Shown: positions 39,876 through 48,556 of the stretch, piece after piece
Numbering within the stretch: the stretch's first letter is position 1
Layout: each line of letters starts with the position of its first letter
DNA from: Novosphingopyxis sp965218915
GTDB lineage: Bacteria; Pseudomonadota; Alphaproteobacteria; Sphingomonadales; Sphingomonadaceae
Assembly (NCBI RefSeq): GCF_965218915.1
Contig: NZ_OZ244708.1
Location: 186,001 to 250,000, forward strand
DNA length: 64,000 nt
Direction of reading: 5' to 3'
Program-made: the position numbers and the translations under genes
Notes under the pieces: model-generated
What the model was told of the DNA's origin: nothing
Database searches by the model: none
What the model saw: the letters and a program-made list of their open reading frames with translations, nothing else

Positions 39876-39910
39876 AAAAGGGCTGCTCCCGCGGAGGCAG
39901 CCCTTTTTTC
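39876..39910 (+). terminator. Rho-independent terminator
   Basis: AAAAGGGCTGC at 39876-39886 and GCAGCCCTTTT at 39897-39907 form an 11-bp stem with a 10-base loop, ending in a T-run. It follows the small beta-rich protein gene. Confidence 0.92.
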
Positions 39911-39942
39911 TTGCCCTTGGCGGGCTCGATCGCTTTTCGTTA

Positions 39943-40018
39943 GTCATCCCAGCGAAAGCTGGGGTCTGAGGCCTCATTGCTGGACACCGGAGATGCCAGC
40001 TTTCGCTGGCATGACGAA
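39943..40018. repeat. REP-like hairpin doublet, family A
   Basis: The left half reads GTCATCCCAGCGAAAGCTGG and the right half CCAGCTTTCGCTGGCATGAC. Relative to the other two family A copies the left and right half types are swapped, that is, the whole doublet is inverted. It lies between convergent genes next to the pal stop. Confidence 0.85.
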
Positions 40019-40042
40019 TGGATTGGAAGCGGCGACGGAGAC

Positions 40043-40597
40043 TTAACGCACCGTCACCGTTACCGCGCGGCGGTTCTGGGCGTAGGCCTGCGCATTGGAG
40101 CCGAGTTCCTGCGGGCGTTCCTTGCCATAGCTGATCGTGCGGATGCGGCTGCGCGCCACACCCAGTGAGGCGAGATAATTGGCCGCCGAATTGGCGCGCC
40201 GCTCGCCCAGCGCCAGATTGTAATCGCGGGTGCCGCGCTCGTCGGCATGGCCTTCGACCACCACCGTGACATTGGGATAACGCTGCAGCCACTGCACCTG
40301 GCTCTGCAAGGTCGCGGCGTCAGCCGCATCGATATTATACTCGTCGGTGTCGAAGAACACGCGGTCTCCCGCCACGCTGCGGACGAAGTCTTCCTGGCTG
40401 CCGGGGCCGCCGGGCTTGATCGCACCGGCACCGCCGTTATTGGCGTTCGGATCATAGCCCTGATTGCCCTGGTCATAGCCATTGCCTTCGTTGAGCGGCG
40501 CGGGCGGCAGCTCGGGCGGGGCTTTTTTACCGCACGCGCCGAGCGCCAGCGTACCGGCGGCCGCGAGCAGGATTATCTGGTTGCGCTTGGTTTTCAT
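40043..40597 (-). CDS. pal: Peptidoglycan-associated lipoprotein Pal
   Basis: 184 residues. Lipobox LGAC, then a Gly/Asn/Pro-rich linker, then an OmpA-C domain (VFFDTDEYNIDAADAATL ... VVEGHADERGTRDYNLALGERRANS). Pal links the outer membrane to peptidoglycan and pairs with TolB at the septum. AGGAG precedes the start. It ends the ybgC-tolQRAB-pal series; no cpoB follows. Confidence 0.95.
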   Translation of the reverse strand: MKTKRNQIILLAAAGTLALGACGKKAPPELPPAPLNEGNGYDQGNQGYDPNANNGGAGAIKPGGPGSQEDFVRSVAGDRVFFDTDEYNIDAADAATLQSQVQWLQRYPNVTVVVEGHADERGTRDYNLALGERRANSAANYLASLGVARSRIRTISYGKERPQELGSNAQAYAQNRRAVTVTVR

Positions 40598-40673
40598 CCC
40601 TCTGTTCTCCTGTGGCTTTTGATCGATCCGCGAGCCGCCACTGGCATCGGGACCTTGAAGGAATTGGTGTTAT

Positions 40674-42011
40674 TCACGGCCGGATCGGACCCCAGGCGGG
40701 ATCGGACCCGTTGCCCGGCGTGGGCAGGCGTCGTTCGTTCGCGCCGGCCACGTCGACCTGCCAGATCGAGGTTTCGCCCGACCCTTGCGCGGTGCGGAAA
40801 AACTGGATCACGCGGCCATTGGGGGCCCAGGTCGGTGCCTCGTCCTGCCAGCTGTCGGTCAGCAGCCGTTCGCCGCCGCCATCCGGACGCATCACGCCGA
40901 TGCGCAGGTTTCCGGCGATCTTGGTGAAAGCGATGAGGTCGCCGCGCGGGCTCCATTCGGGCGTGGCATAGCGTCCGCTGCCGAAGCTGATGCGCTTCTG
41001 GCCGGAGCCGTCGGCGTTCATCACATAAACCTGCTGGCTGCCCGATCGGTCGCTCTCGAACACGATCTGGCGGCCGTCGGGAGAGAAGCTGCCGCCGACA
41101 TCGATACCCGGCGCGTTGGTCAGCTTTTCGGGTGTGCCGCCACCCGCCGAAATCTTGTAGACATCGGTGTTGCCGCCCACCGCCATCGAATAGAGGATGG
41201 TCTTGCCGTCCGGCGACCAGCGCGGCGCAAAGGTGGCGTTGGAACTCTGCGTCACCAGCCGCTGGCGCCCGGTGCCGATGTCGTAAATGTAGATGCGCGG
41301 ATTGCCGTCGACATAGCTGAGATACAGGATCGACTGGTAATTGGGCGAGAAACGCGGGGTCAGCGCAGTCGCGCCGCCGCTGGTCAGGATGCGGTGGTTG
41401 GCACCATCCGAATCCATCACCGCGAGCTGCTTGCGGCGATTATTCTTCGGCCCGCTCTCGGCGATATAGGCGATGCGGCTGTCGAAAAAGGGCTGCTCGC
41501 CCGTCAGCCGCGAATAGATGATGTCCGAACATTTATGCGCCGCGCGGCGCCAGTCGCGCGCGGGCACGACATAGCCCTGACGCGAAAGTTCGGTGCCCAG
41601 GCCGACGTCGTAGAGATAGCAGCCGACGGTGATCTCGCTGGCATTGGCCGCGCGCACGAAGCCCTGCACCAGCACCTCGGCGTTGATGGTCTTCCAGCCG
41701 GGAAATTGCGGCGCAGTGACCTCCTGGTAGTCGATCGAGCGGACCTGATCGGGGCCGCGCGGCGTGAACAGGCCGTTGTTGCGCAGATCCGCCGTAATCA
41801 CATCGCCGATGCGGCGACCCAGATCGGCGGTCGAATAGGCGTCGGTCGGCCGGTCGGCATCGGTGGCGAAACCGGGAATCGCGATGATCGTATCGCGCTG
41901 CACGGCATCGGCAACGATATCCTCGCTCTGCTGCGCAAAAGCGGCGGAAGGCAGGAGTGCGGCGACCAAAAGGGACGCCAGGGCGGCAAGTTTGCGGTTC
42001 AAATGGTTCAT
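40674..42011 (-). CDS. tolB: Tol-Pal translocation protein TolB
   Basis: 445 residues from the ATG at 42011. Signal peptide LVAALLPSAAFA-Q. An N-terminal alpha/beta domain (IIAIPGFATDADRPTDAYSTADLGRRI) is followed by a six-bladed propeller of WD-like repeats (APRWSPDGKTILYSM, GGSFSPDGRQIVFESDR, PEWSPRGDLIAF). It is a periplasmic partner of Pal. The start overlaps the tolA stop by four bases. Confidence 0.95.
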   Translation of the reverse strand: MNHLNRKLAALASLLVAALLPSAAFAQQSEDIVADAVQRDTIIAIPGFATDADRPTDAYSTADLGRRIGDVITADLRNNGLFTPRGPDQVRSIDYQEVTAPQFPGWKTINAEVLVQGFVRAANASEITVGCYLYDVGLGTELSRQGYVVPARDWRRAAHKCSDIIYSRLTGEQPFFDSRIAYIAESGPKNNRRKQLAVMDSDGANHRILTSGGATALTPRFSPNYQSILYLSYVDGNPRIYIYDIGTGRQRLVTQSSNATFAPRWSPDGKTILYSMAVGGNTDVYKISAGGGTPEKLTNAPGIDVGGSFSPDGRQIVFESDRSGSQQVYVMNADGSGQKRISFGSGRYATPEWSPRGDLIAFTKIAGNLRIGVMRPDGGGERLLTDSWQDEAPTWAPNGRVIQFFRTAQGSGETSIWQVDVAGANERRLPTPGNGSDPAWGPIRP

Positions 42012-42901
42012 ATGTCGCTTCTGAAGGTAAGGTCCCATGATTTCCAGTTATCATAATATTCTGCCGGGAGCTTGAACGGCGCCGCCTGCTGTACCGATTT
42101 TATCGCGCGTTCGATATGGAGCTTTTGCTGCGGCTCGTTGCTGGCACTTTTGCCCGACTGGCTGACCACTTGCGGCGTGCCCGCCAGGCTGCCATTCTTG
42201 TTGAGCTTGATGCGCAGCACGGTGCGCAGCTGATCGACATCCACGCCGCTCGGCACATTGCGTTTCCAGTAGGGCGCGATCTCCCCCTTGATGCTGACGT
42301 CGATCTGACGCCGCGTGGTTTCGCTATAGGCCGTAGCCGGAGGATTGTCCGCCTTGCCAGATGTGCCGATCGACCCGCGCATATTGTCCGCAAAGCTGCG
42401 CGATCGGGCGGCATTGGCCCGGCTGCCGCCGCTCGATTTGGTTGGCTCCGGCTTGGCTTCCGCTTTGGGTGCGGGCTTTGGGGCCGCCTTGGGTTCGGGC
42501 GCGGCTTTTTTGGGCTCCGGCTTCGGCGCCGCCTTGGCTTTCGGCTTGGGAGCGGGTTTGGGCTTGGCTACCGGCTTCGGGGCCGGGACGGGTTTGGGGT
42601 CGGCGCGCGGCGGCGCAGGTTCCGTCTGCGTTACCGGCGCAGGGGCATCCATCTGCGGCAGCGGATCGGCCATGGCGTCCAGCGGATCGCCCATGTCGTC
42701 AGCGGGCGCAGGCGCGGGCGCTTCGTCCGAAAGCTGCGGCGCGGTGGAGACCGGAGCGATCTCGCCGATCAGCGAGACCTGCACCGGATCGGGCTTGGGC
42801 GGTGTTTCTTCAGACGAGAACAGTCCGAGCGACAGGGCGGTGAACAGGGCGATATGCCCCACCAGCGCTACGCCCAGCCCGATCCGTTCCGCCCTCTGCA
42901 T
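42008..42901 (-). CDS. tolA: TolA-type energy-transducing protein
   Basis: 297 residues. One N-terminal transmembrane segment (about 6-26), then a long Pro/Ala/Lys-rich region with KPKPAPKPKAKAAPKPEPK-like repeats (about 90-160), and a C-terminal TonB/TolA domain (from SIKGEIAPYWKRNVPSGVDVDQL). The architecture and position between tolR and tolB identify it as TolA, which spans the periplasm to contact Pal/TolB. Four-base overlap with tolB. Confidence 0.92.
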   Translation of the reverse strand: MQRAERIGLGVALVGHIALFTALSLGLFSSEETPPKPDPVQVSLIGEIAPVSTAPQLSDEAPAPAPADDMGDPLDAMADPLPQMDAPAPVTQTEPAPPRADPKPVPAPKPVAKPKPAPKPKAKAAPKPEPKKAAPEPKAAPKPAPKAEAKPEPTKSSGGSRANAARSRSFADNMRGSIGTSGKADNPPATAYSETTRRQIDVSIKGEIAPYWKRNVPSGVDVDQLRTVLRIKLNKNGSLAGTPQVVSQSGKSASNEPQQKLHIERAIKSVQQAAPFKLPAEYYDNWKSWDLTFRSDI

Positions 42902-42914
42902 ATCCGGCCGACCG

Positions 42915-43372
<458 letters not shown>

Positions 43373-43373
<1 letters not shown>

Positions 43374-44074
43374 TAGACCTCTTTCTCCAGCTCGCGGCTC
43401 AGCGTAGCATGAAAGCCGTCGGCAAAGCGACCGAGCTGCGCTTCGTGCTGGTTCAGCCGGTGGGCGAAGCGGTTATAGGCGATCACCGCGGGGATGGCCG
43501 CGAACAGGCCGATGGCGGTGGCGAACAGCGCCTCGGCGATGCCCGGCGCGACGACTGCGAGCGTGCTGTTCTGCTCGGCGGCGATCGCGGTGAAGCTGCG
43601 CATGATGCCCCACACGGTGCCGAACAGGCCGACGAACGGCGCGACCGATCCGGTGGTGGCGAGGAAGTTCAGCCGCTCGGACAATTTGTCGATCTCGTGC
43701 GCGATGGTGGTGTTCATCGTCGCCGCGAGCCGCTCGCGCGTGCCCTCCCGATCGATCGCCTTGCCGCCGGTTGAATGGCGCCATTCGGTGACCGCGCTGG
43801 CGAGTACATGGGCGATCGGCAACTTGGCTTTGCCGCGGTCGCGCACGAAACCGTCGATATCGTCGGCCTTCCAGAAATCGCGCTCGAATTCCTTGGTCTT
43901 GCGGCGGATGCTGGCCATTTTCATGACGAAGGAGAGGATGATCGCCCAAGTCCAGATACTGGCCAGGATCAGCCCGATGATCACGGCTTTCACCACGATA
44001 TCGGCCTGCAGGAACAGCCCGATCGGCGAGAAGCCCGTCGTCGTGGCGGCGGAGAGGATATTGAGCGCGGTCAA
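43373..44074 (-). CDS. tolQ: Tol-Pal protein TolQ (ExbB family)
   Basis: 233 residues. MotA/TolQ/ExbB proton channel family with three membrane helices (about 19-43, 130-160 and 170-200) and the conserved segment LATTGSVAPFVGLFGTVWGIM and ALFATAIGLFAAIPAV. The start is TTG at 44074, one base after the ybgC stop; no ATG lies nearby before the conserved region. Confidence 0.94.
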
Positions 44075-44075
44075 A

Positions 44076-44537
44076 TCAGTGATCTTCCAGTGGGTCGGCC
44101 CCGGGCATTAGCGATTTGAAGATGGCAAGCCAATCCTTCGGTTGCCGCGCCGGTCTTCCCAATGGCGAAAGGAACGCGGCGGTCACCTTCGCCTCGCACA
44201 AGAGCCGCTTGCCTTGGAACGCGCGCTGTCCGATGTCGCAGCTCGCGCCGCGCACGCCGGTGACGCGGCTCCGGATCAGTAGCGCATCGTCGAACCGGGC
44301 AGGCGCGCGGAATTTGAGGTCCATCGCGGCGACGGCGTAGACGCCGGTGCCGGCGGCGTGCGCGGCAGCCTGATCGATCCCGGCGACGCGCAGCATGTCG
44401 GACCGCGCCCGCTCGAAATAGCGCAGATAATTGGCGTGGTAGACGACGCCCGAAAAATCGGTGTCCTCGAAATAGACGCGCACCGCGAAATGATGCTCGG
44501 GGCCGATGAAGCGGCCGTGATAGGGGGCGTCTTCCAT
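44076..44537 (-). CDS. ybgC: Tol-Pal-associated acyl-CoA thioesterase YbgC
   Basis: 153 residues, hotdog fold. VYFEDTDFSGVVYHANYLRYFERARSDML carries the catalytic Asp and the family signature. It hydrolyses short acyl-CoA or acyl-ACP in the cytoplasm and is the usual first gene of the tol operon. It is 10 bases downstream of ruvB. Confidence 0.93.
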   Translation of the reverse strand: MEDAPYHGRFIGPEHHFAVRVYFEDTDFSGVVYHANYLRYFERARSDMLRVAGIDQAAAHAAGTGVYAVAAMDLKFRAPARFDDALLIRSRVTGVRGASCDIGQRAFQGKRLLCEAKVTAAFLSPLGRPARQPKDWLAIFKSLMPGADPLEDH

Positions 44538-44547
44538 GCCGCCAGCC

Positions 44548-45576
44548 CTAATCGAACAAACCGTCTTGCGTCGCGGTGCCCTGCGGCGGGGCGAGTCCCA
44601 GATGCGTCCAGCCGCGCCCGTTGAGGCAGCGGCCGCGCGCGGTGCGGGCGATCAGGCCGAGCTGGATGAGATAGGGCTCGATCACGTCCTCGATCGTGTC
44701 GCGCGGTTCGGAGAGGCCGGCGGCGAGCGTCTCGACGCCCACCGGCCCCCCGCGGTAGATGTCGGCGATCATGGTGAGATAGCGCCGGTCCATCGCGTCC
44801 AGCCCTAGCGCGTCGACCTCGAGCCGGGTCAGCGACTGGTCGGCGACGGCGGCGGTGACCTCGGTCTCGCCCAGGACATTGGCGAAATCGCGCACCCGGC
44901 GGAGCAATCGTCCGGCAACGCGCGGCGTGCCGCGTGCGCGCTTGGCGATCTCGTGCGCGCCGTCCTCGGCGATCGGCAGGTTCAGCAGCCGCGCGGCGCG
45001 GGTGACGACGCGCTGCAATTCCTCGACGGTGTAGAAATTGAGCCGCACCGGAATGCCGAAACGGTCACGCAGCGGCGTGGTCAGCAGCCCCTGCCGCGTG
45101 GTCGCGCCGACCAGCGTGAAGGCGGGCAGATCGATCCGCACGCTGCGCGCCGACGGCCCTTCGCCGATGATCAAATCGAGGCAGCGATCCTCCATCGCCG
45201 GATAGAGCACTTCCTCCACCACCGGATTGAGCCGGTGGATTTCGTCGATGAAGAGCACGTCGCCCTCCTCGAGATTGGTGAGCAATGCGGCCAGATCGCC
45301 CGATTTGGCGATCACCGGCCCGCTGGTGGCGCGAAAGCCCACGCCCAGTTCGCGCGCGACGATCTGCGCCAGCGTGGTCTTGCCGAGGCCCGGCGGGCCG
45401 AAGAACAGCACATGGTCCATCGCCTCGCCGCGGGCCTTGGCGGCCTCGATGAACACCCGCAGATTCTCCCGCGCCTGCCGCTGCCCGACGAACTCGTCGA
45501 GTGTCTTGGGACGCAGCGCGGCGTCGGGATCATCCGGTTGGCGCTCGGGGGAGAGAAGGGAATCAGGCTGGGACAA
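44548..45576 (-). CDS. ruvB: Holliday junction DNA helicase RuvB
   Basis: 342 residues. AAA+ motor for branch migration: Walker A GPPGLGKTTLAQIVA, Walker B LFIDEIHRLNPVVEE, sensor GATTRQGLLTTPLRDRFG, and the C-terminal winged helix with GRCLNGRGWTHLG. The only usable start is TTG at 45576, because a TAA stands in frame two codons earlier; no ribosome-binding site is visible. ruvA normally precedes ruvB directly, but here four kinds of gene (secreted, ParD, ABM) intervene. Confidence 0.96.
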   Translation of the reverse strand: MSQPDSLLSPERQPDDPDAALRPKTLDEFVGQRQARENLRVFIEAAKARGEAMDHVLFFGPPGLGKTTLAQIVARELGVGFRATSGPVIAKSGDLAALLTNLEEGDVLFIDEIHRLNPVVEEVLYPAMEDRCLDLIIGEGPSARSVRIDLPAFTLVGATTRQGLLTTPLRDRFGIPVRLNFYTVEELQRVVTRAARLLNLPIAEDGAHEIAKRARGTPRVAGRLLRRVRDFANVLGETEVTAAVADQSLTRLEVDALGLDAMDRRYLTMIADIYRGGPVGVETLAAGLSEPRDTIEDVIEPYLIQLGLIARTARGRCLNGRGWTHLGLAPPQGTATQDGLFD

Positions 45577-45584
45577 CGTTTATT

Positions 45585-46046
45585 TCAGTCGACCGGCGTG
45601 CCAGTAGCGTGATAACTGCGAACGCCGAAGAAGTTCATAACGCGATCCCAACAGCTTCTTCGATAGCGGTGGACGACCAATTTCGAGTTACCGCTTGCAC
45701 CCGTTTGAATCGAAAAGCTGGCAAAAGCATTCGCATCGATCCTGCCGATTGCATCACAGCTTGTCACATTTTCGGATAGTGACCTGACCTCAAAAATCTT
45801 GCCTCTAAACTGATGAGGTCCACTCAGAAACCTTAAGCGTACGGGCCAAATCCATTTGGATTGTGAAACCAATGAGACCTTAGCGACAAAAGCTTTTGGC
45901 GGAACGATCTCGGGGTCATCATCGAACAGGTAGACTGGCCCAACATCGGAGGTATCCAAGCAGGCGTTCGCCCGTGATGATATCAGCGCAGTTGCCGAAA
46001 TCAGTAACAACCATCGTGCAATGTTCGAAGATCGAGTTCTAAGCAT
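45585..46046 (-). CDS. Secreted protein of unknown function (partner of orphan ParD)
   Basis: 153 residues. A signal peptide (WLLLISATALISSRANA) leads to a mature part with three Cys (ACLDTSDVG, TSCDAIG, RSCWDRV). Nothing resembles ParE or another toxin. It overlaps the end of the ParD gene by eight bases, the place where a ParE gene would normally begin. GC is visibly lower than in ruvA or ruvB. It ends eight bases before the ruvB start. The function is unknown. Confidence 0.6.
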   Translation of the reverse strand: MLRTRSSNIARWLLLISATALISSRANACLDTSDVGPVYLFDDDPEIVPPKAFVAKVSLVSQSKWIWPVRLRFLSGPHQFRGKIFEVRSLSENVTSCDAIGRIDANAFASFSIQTGASGNSKLVVHRYRRSCWDRVMNFFGVRSYHATGTPVD

Positions 46047-46287
46047 TCAATTGAGAGTCTTCGGCGATAATGCTGTCGAGGACCTCGCTGGCATCCATTT
46101 CAATTACACCGGAAGCCAATCCCTCTTCGACCAATGCCTTAATGCGCTGTACCTCTTCCGCACGCTCCCGATCACGTCGGACAAGATCAGTAACATAAGC
46201 GCTGGCGGTGGCGTAGCTGCCGTCCTCCAGACGCTGTCCGATCCAATCTTCCAAACCGTCCGATAGGGTGATGGTCATTGCCTTCAT
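46039..46287 (-). CDS. ParD-family antitoxin, without adjacent toxin
   Basis: 82 residues. A ribbon-helix-helix N-terminus (MTITLSDGLEDWIGQRLEDG) and AYVTDLVRRDRERAEEVQRIKALVEEGLASG are typical of ParD/CopG antitoxins. The start at 46287 is chosen; an ATG at 46278 is possible. No ParE-type reading frame lies on either side; the downstream gene encodes a secreted protein. Lower GC than its neighbours. It may be a relic of a toxin-antitoxin pair or a solitary regulator. Confidence 0.82.
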   Translation of the reverse strand: MKAMTITLSDGLEDWIGQRLEDGSYATASAYVTDLVRRDRERAEEVQRIKALVEEGLASGVIEMDASEVLDSIIAEDSQLNA

Positions 46288-46341
46288 GCCGATCTTATAC
46301 GCGGGTCACAGAGAGGCGCCAAGTGTCGTCGGATATCGTCC

Positions 46342-46650
46342 TCATCCGGTCACCTCGTCATAAGCGCCGATGTAATTTTCCCGCGTGGACAGCCCGTCAA
46401 GTTCGCGATCGAGCGCTTCATAGCGCTCGGCGAAACCGCGCTTGAACGCGTCATAGGCGGCGCGGTTGGTCCAGCGGTCGTGGCTGAGATAGCGGCCCTG
46501 CTGCTCCTTGTCGCGCAGCAGCCACGTACCGAGAAAGCCCTCCGCTTCGTCGAACAGGTCGACCCAGGGGCCTTCGCCGCCATAGGCTTGCTCGAACGCC
46601 GTGCGCTTGTCCTCGGGCACGAAATATTCCCAGATGACCGAATAGCTCAT
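46342..46650 (-). CDS. Antibiotic biosynthesis monooxygenase (ABM)-like small protein
   Basis: 102 residues from the ATG at 46650. SVIWEYFVPEDKRTAFEQAYG ... WVDLFDEAEGFLGTWLLRDKE ... YLSHDRWTNRAAYDAFK matches the dimeric alpha-beta barrel fold of ABM/EthD-like proteins, including a Trp-rich second half. The reaction cannot be assigned. It starts four bases downstream of ruvA, so it is co-transcribed. Confidence 0.65.
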   Translation of the reverse strand: MSYSVIWEYFVPEDKRTAFEQAYGGEGPWVDLFDEAEGFLGTWLLRDKEQQGRYLSHDRWTNRAAYDAFKRGFAERYEALDRELDGLSTRENYIGAYDEVTG

Positions 46651-46654
46651 AGCC

Positions 46655-47248
46655 TCATTTTGCCGCCTTTTTGAGCGCCATACGTACCAGCGCGTCGAGC
46701 CCGGCGTCATCGCCCAGATCGCCCGCCGCCGCGGCCACGGCCGCGCCGGCTTCGGCGGGCTTGAAGCCGAGATTCTGCAGCGCGCTGACCGCGTCCGCGC
46801 TGTTCGATCCGGCGGGCAGCGGCGCGCCGCCGTTGCCGCCGGGCACCGCGCCCGCCTTGTCGCGCAATTCGGTGACGATGCGCTTGGCGAGCTTCGGGCC
46901 GACGCCGTTGGCGCGCGCCACCATCGCCGCGTCCTCGGCCCCGCAGGCGCGTTTCAGCTCCTCCAGTTCGAGCGCGGAGAGGATCGCGAGCGCCACCTTG
47001 GACCCCACGCCCTGCACGCCGATCAGCAGCCGGAACCAGTCGCGCTCGGCGGCGCCAGCGAAGCCGATCAGGCGCAGGTCGTTCTCGCTCACCTGCATCT
47101 CGGTATGGACCGAAGCGGTCTCGCCGACCGCGCCCAGCGTGGATATCGTGCGCGCCGAGGCGTGGACGAGATAGCCCACGCCGCCCACGTCGATCACCAG
47201 ATGGTCGGCCCCCGCCGCATCGATCCGTCCGCTGAGTTTCGCGATCAT
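46655..47248 (-). CDS. ruvA: Holliday junction DNA helicase subunit RuvA
   Basis: 197 residues. An OB-fold N-terminus (MIAKLSGRIDAAGADHLVIDVGGVGY), two helix-hairpin-helix motifs (LIGVQGVGSKVALAIL and RANGVGPKLAKRIVTEL), and a C-terminal domain that contacts RuvB (NLGFKPAEAGAAVAAA). RuvA binds the four-way junction and directs RuvB. ruvC is not seen upstream; a TRIC-type channel gene lies there instead. Confidence 0.95.
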   Translation of the reverse strand: MIAKLSGRIDAAGADHLVIDVGGVGYLVHASARTISTLGAVGETASVHTEMQVSENDLRLIGFAGAAERDWFRLLIGVQGVGSKVALAILSALELEELKRACGAEDAAMVARANGVGPKLAKRIVTELRDKAGAVPGGNGGAPLPAGSNSADAVSALQNLGFKPAEAGAAVAAAAGDLGDDAGLDALVRMALKKAAK

Positions 47249-47299
47249 GCTTTGTTCCCTAGCGGCCCGGCACCGCGCTTGCCAGCGGCTTCTTGCGGT

Positions 47300-47947
47300 T
47301 CAGCTTGCGGGGTCCGGCCCGTTGCCGCGATAGGAGGGGAGCGACCAGCCGAAGCGGATCGCCGCGCCGCGCAGGAGAAACCCGGCCAAGGCGGCGATGA
47401 GCGCGGCCACCGGCGTGTCGATGCCGAGCAGCTTCAAGAGCACGAATAGCCCCGAGGCGAGCGCGGCGGCCGTCACATAAATTTCCGGACGCAAGATGAT
47501 CGACGGCTCGCCCGCCAGCACATCGCGCAATATGCCGCCGACACAGGCGGTGATCACGCCCATCAGCGCGGCGGGCACCGGGTTGATGCCATATTCGATC
47601 GCCTTGGCCGCGCCGTAGACCGAATAGACCGCAAGGCCGACCGCATCGAACCAGTCGAGCATCTCGCCCTTCCACCAGCGCTGCGGCGTGAGCCAGATCA
47701 GGAACACCACGACGGCGATCGCGATCAGGATATTGCCGTCGACGATCCAGAACACCGGCGCGCCGATCAACAGATCGCGCAGCGTGCCGCCGCCCACGCC
47801 GGTAATCAGCGCGAAGAAGCTGAAGGTGACCAGCGTCTGCCCCTTTTGCGCCGCCGCCAGCGCGCCCGATGCGGCGAACACCGCGATACCGAGCAGATCC
47901 AGCGCCGCTAAGATCGGGCCGATGATGATATCGGGGGCAGGCATCAT
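47300..47947 (-). CDS. TRIC-type cation channel family protein (UPF0126/YadS)
   Basis: 215 residues from the ATG at 47947, with GGAG seven bases upstream. It has about seven hydrophobic segments and two internal glycine-rich repeats, GVGGGTLRDLLIG and CVGGILRDVLAG, characteristic of the family. Bacterial members are trimeric cation channels of uncertain physiological role. The start overlaps the stop of the upstream gene as ATGA, so the two are translationally coupled. Confidence 0.88.
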   Translation of the reverse strand: MMPAPDIIIGPILAALDLLGIAVFAASGALAAAQKGQTLVTFSFFALITGVGGGTLRDLLIGAPVFWIVDGNILIAIAVVVFLIWLTPQRWWKGEMLDWFDAVGLAVYSVYGAAKAIEYGINPVPAALMGVITACVGGILRDVLAGEPSIILRPEIYVTAAALASGLFVLLKLLGIDTPVAALIAALAGFLLRGAAIRFGWSLPSYRGNGPDPAS

Positions 47948-48543
47948 CCGGACACTCCAGCGATTTGGTGCATTGCATCTGCGAGTTCGGAAATAAACAC
48001 CGGTTCGCACAATCGCTCGAGTCTACTCAGACCGATAGATTGCTGGTTCGGCAGCAAATCTGTTTTCACAATATAGAAGAGCCATTGATTCGGATCGCAG
48101 TGATCCGCTTCAACATCGACCAACGGATGCCAAGCGAAGATGTAAATGTTGGCGTGTCGACGGGGATCGGCCTCATACAGCCTCGTTTTATAGGAGTAGG
48201 CGCGCGTCGCTTTGATGATATAGCGCGGCACCGATGCCAAGCATCCCTCTTCCGACCAACTTTGAAGCGCTGTGGACTGCTTGACCTGTATGCGCGTTCC
48301 AGAAGGCGGATGCTCGACATCCCATTCTCCGTAATCGCTACCGGCGATCCAGTCTTCTCCGAGAGCATCGAGGATCATCTGCTCAACCAACTCGCCGCGC
48401 AGAACATTGCGCACGAGACGTTGTCCGTAGAGACGGTTCAACAGCCGTTCGAGCAGTGCTTGGCGAGATTGGACGTTCTTCACATATTTCCCAACCGACC
48501 ATGCATGGCTGCCTCGGGATGCGGGAGCCTGCGGTTCTCGCAA
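47944..48543 (-). CDS. Candidate PD-(D/E)XK-type nuclease-like protein
   Basis: 199 residues. ELVEQMILDALGEDW, then GSDYGEWDVEHPPSGTRI, then QVKQS gives E51, D75 and Q86-x-K88, an order that fits the PD-(D/E)XK nuclease core with Q in place of the usual E. The assignment is tentative, from pattern alone. The rest is unfamiliar. GC is visibly lower than in lpd and the channel gene on either side. It overlaps the channel gene by four bases. Possible defence or DNA-repair role. Confidence 0.5.
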   Translation of the reverse strand: MREPQAPASRGSHAWSVGKYVKNVQSRQALLERLLNRLYGQRLVRNVLRGELVEQMILDALGEDWIAGSDYGEWDVEHPPSGTRIQVKQSTALQSWSEEGCLASVPRYIIKATRAYSYKTRLYEADPRRHANIYIFAWHPLVDVEADHCDPNQWLFYIVKTDLLPNQQSIGLSRLERLCEPVFISELADAMHQIAGVSG

Positions 48544-48556
48544 TGAAAAAATATCC

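Noticed and set aside
39943..40018. Terminator of pal
   Set aside because: The hairpin has no T-run on either side and matches the repeat family A seen at 16413 and 18828.
46039..46287. Complete ParDE toxin-antitoxin system
   Set aside because: No ParE-like reading frame was found on either side of the antitoxin gene in any frame.
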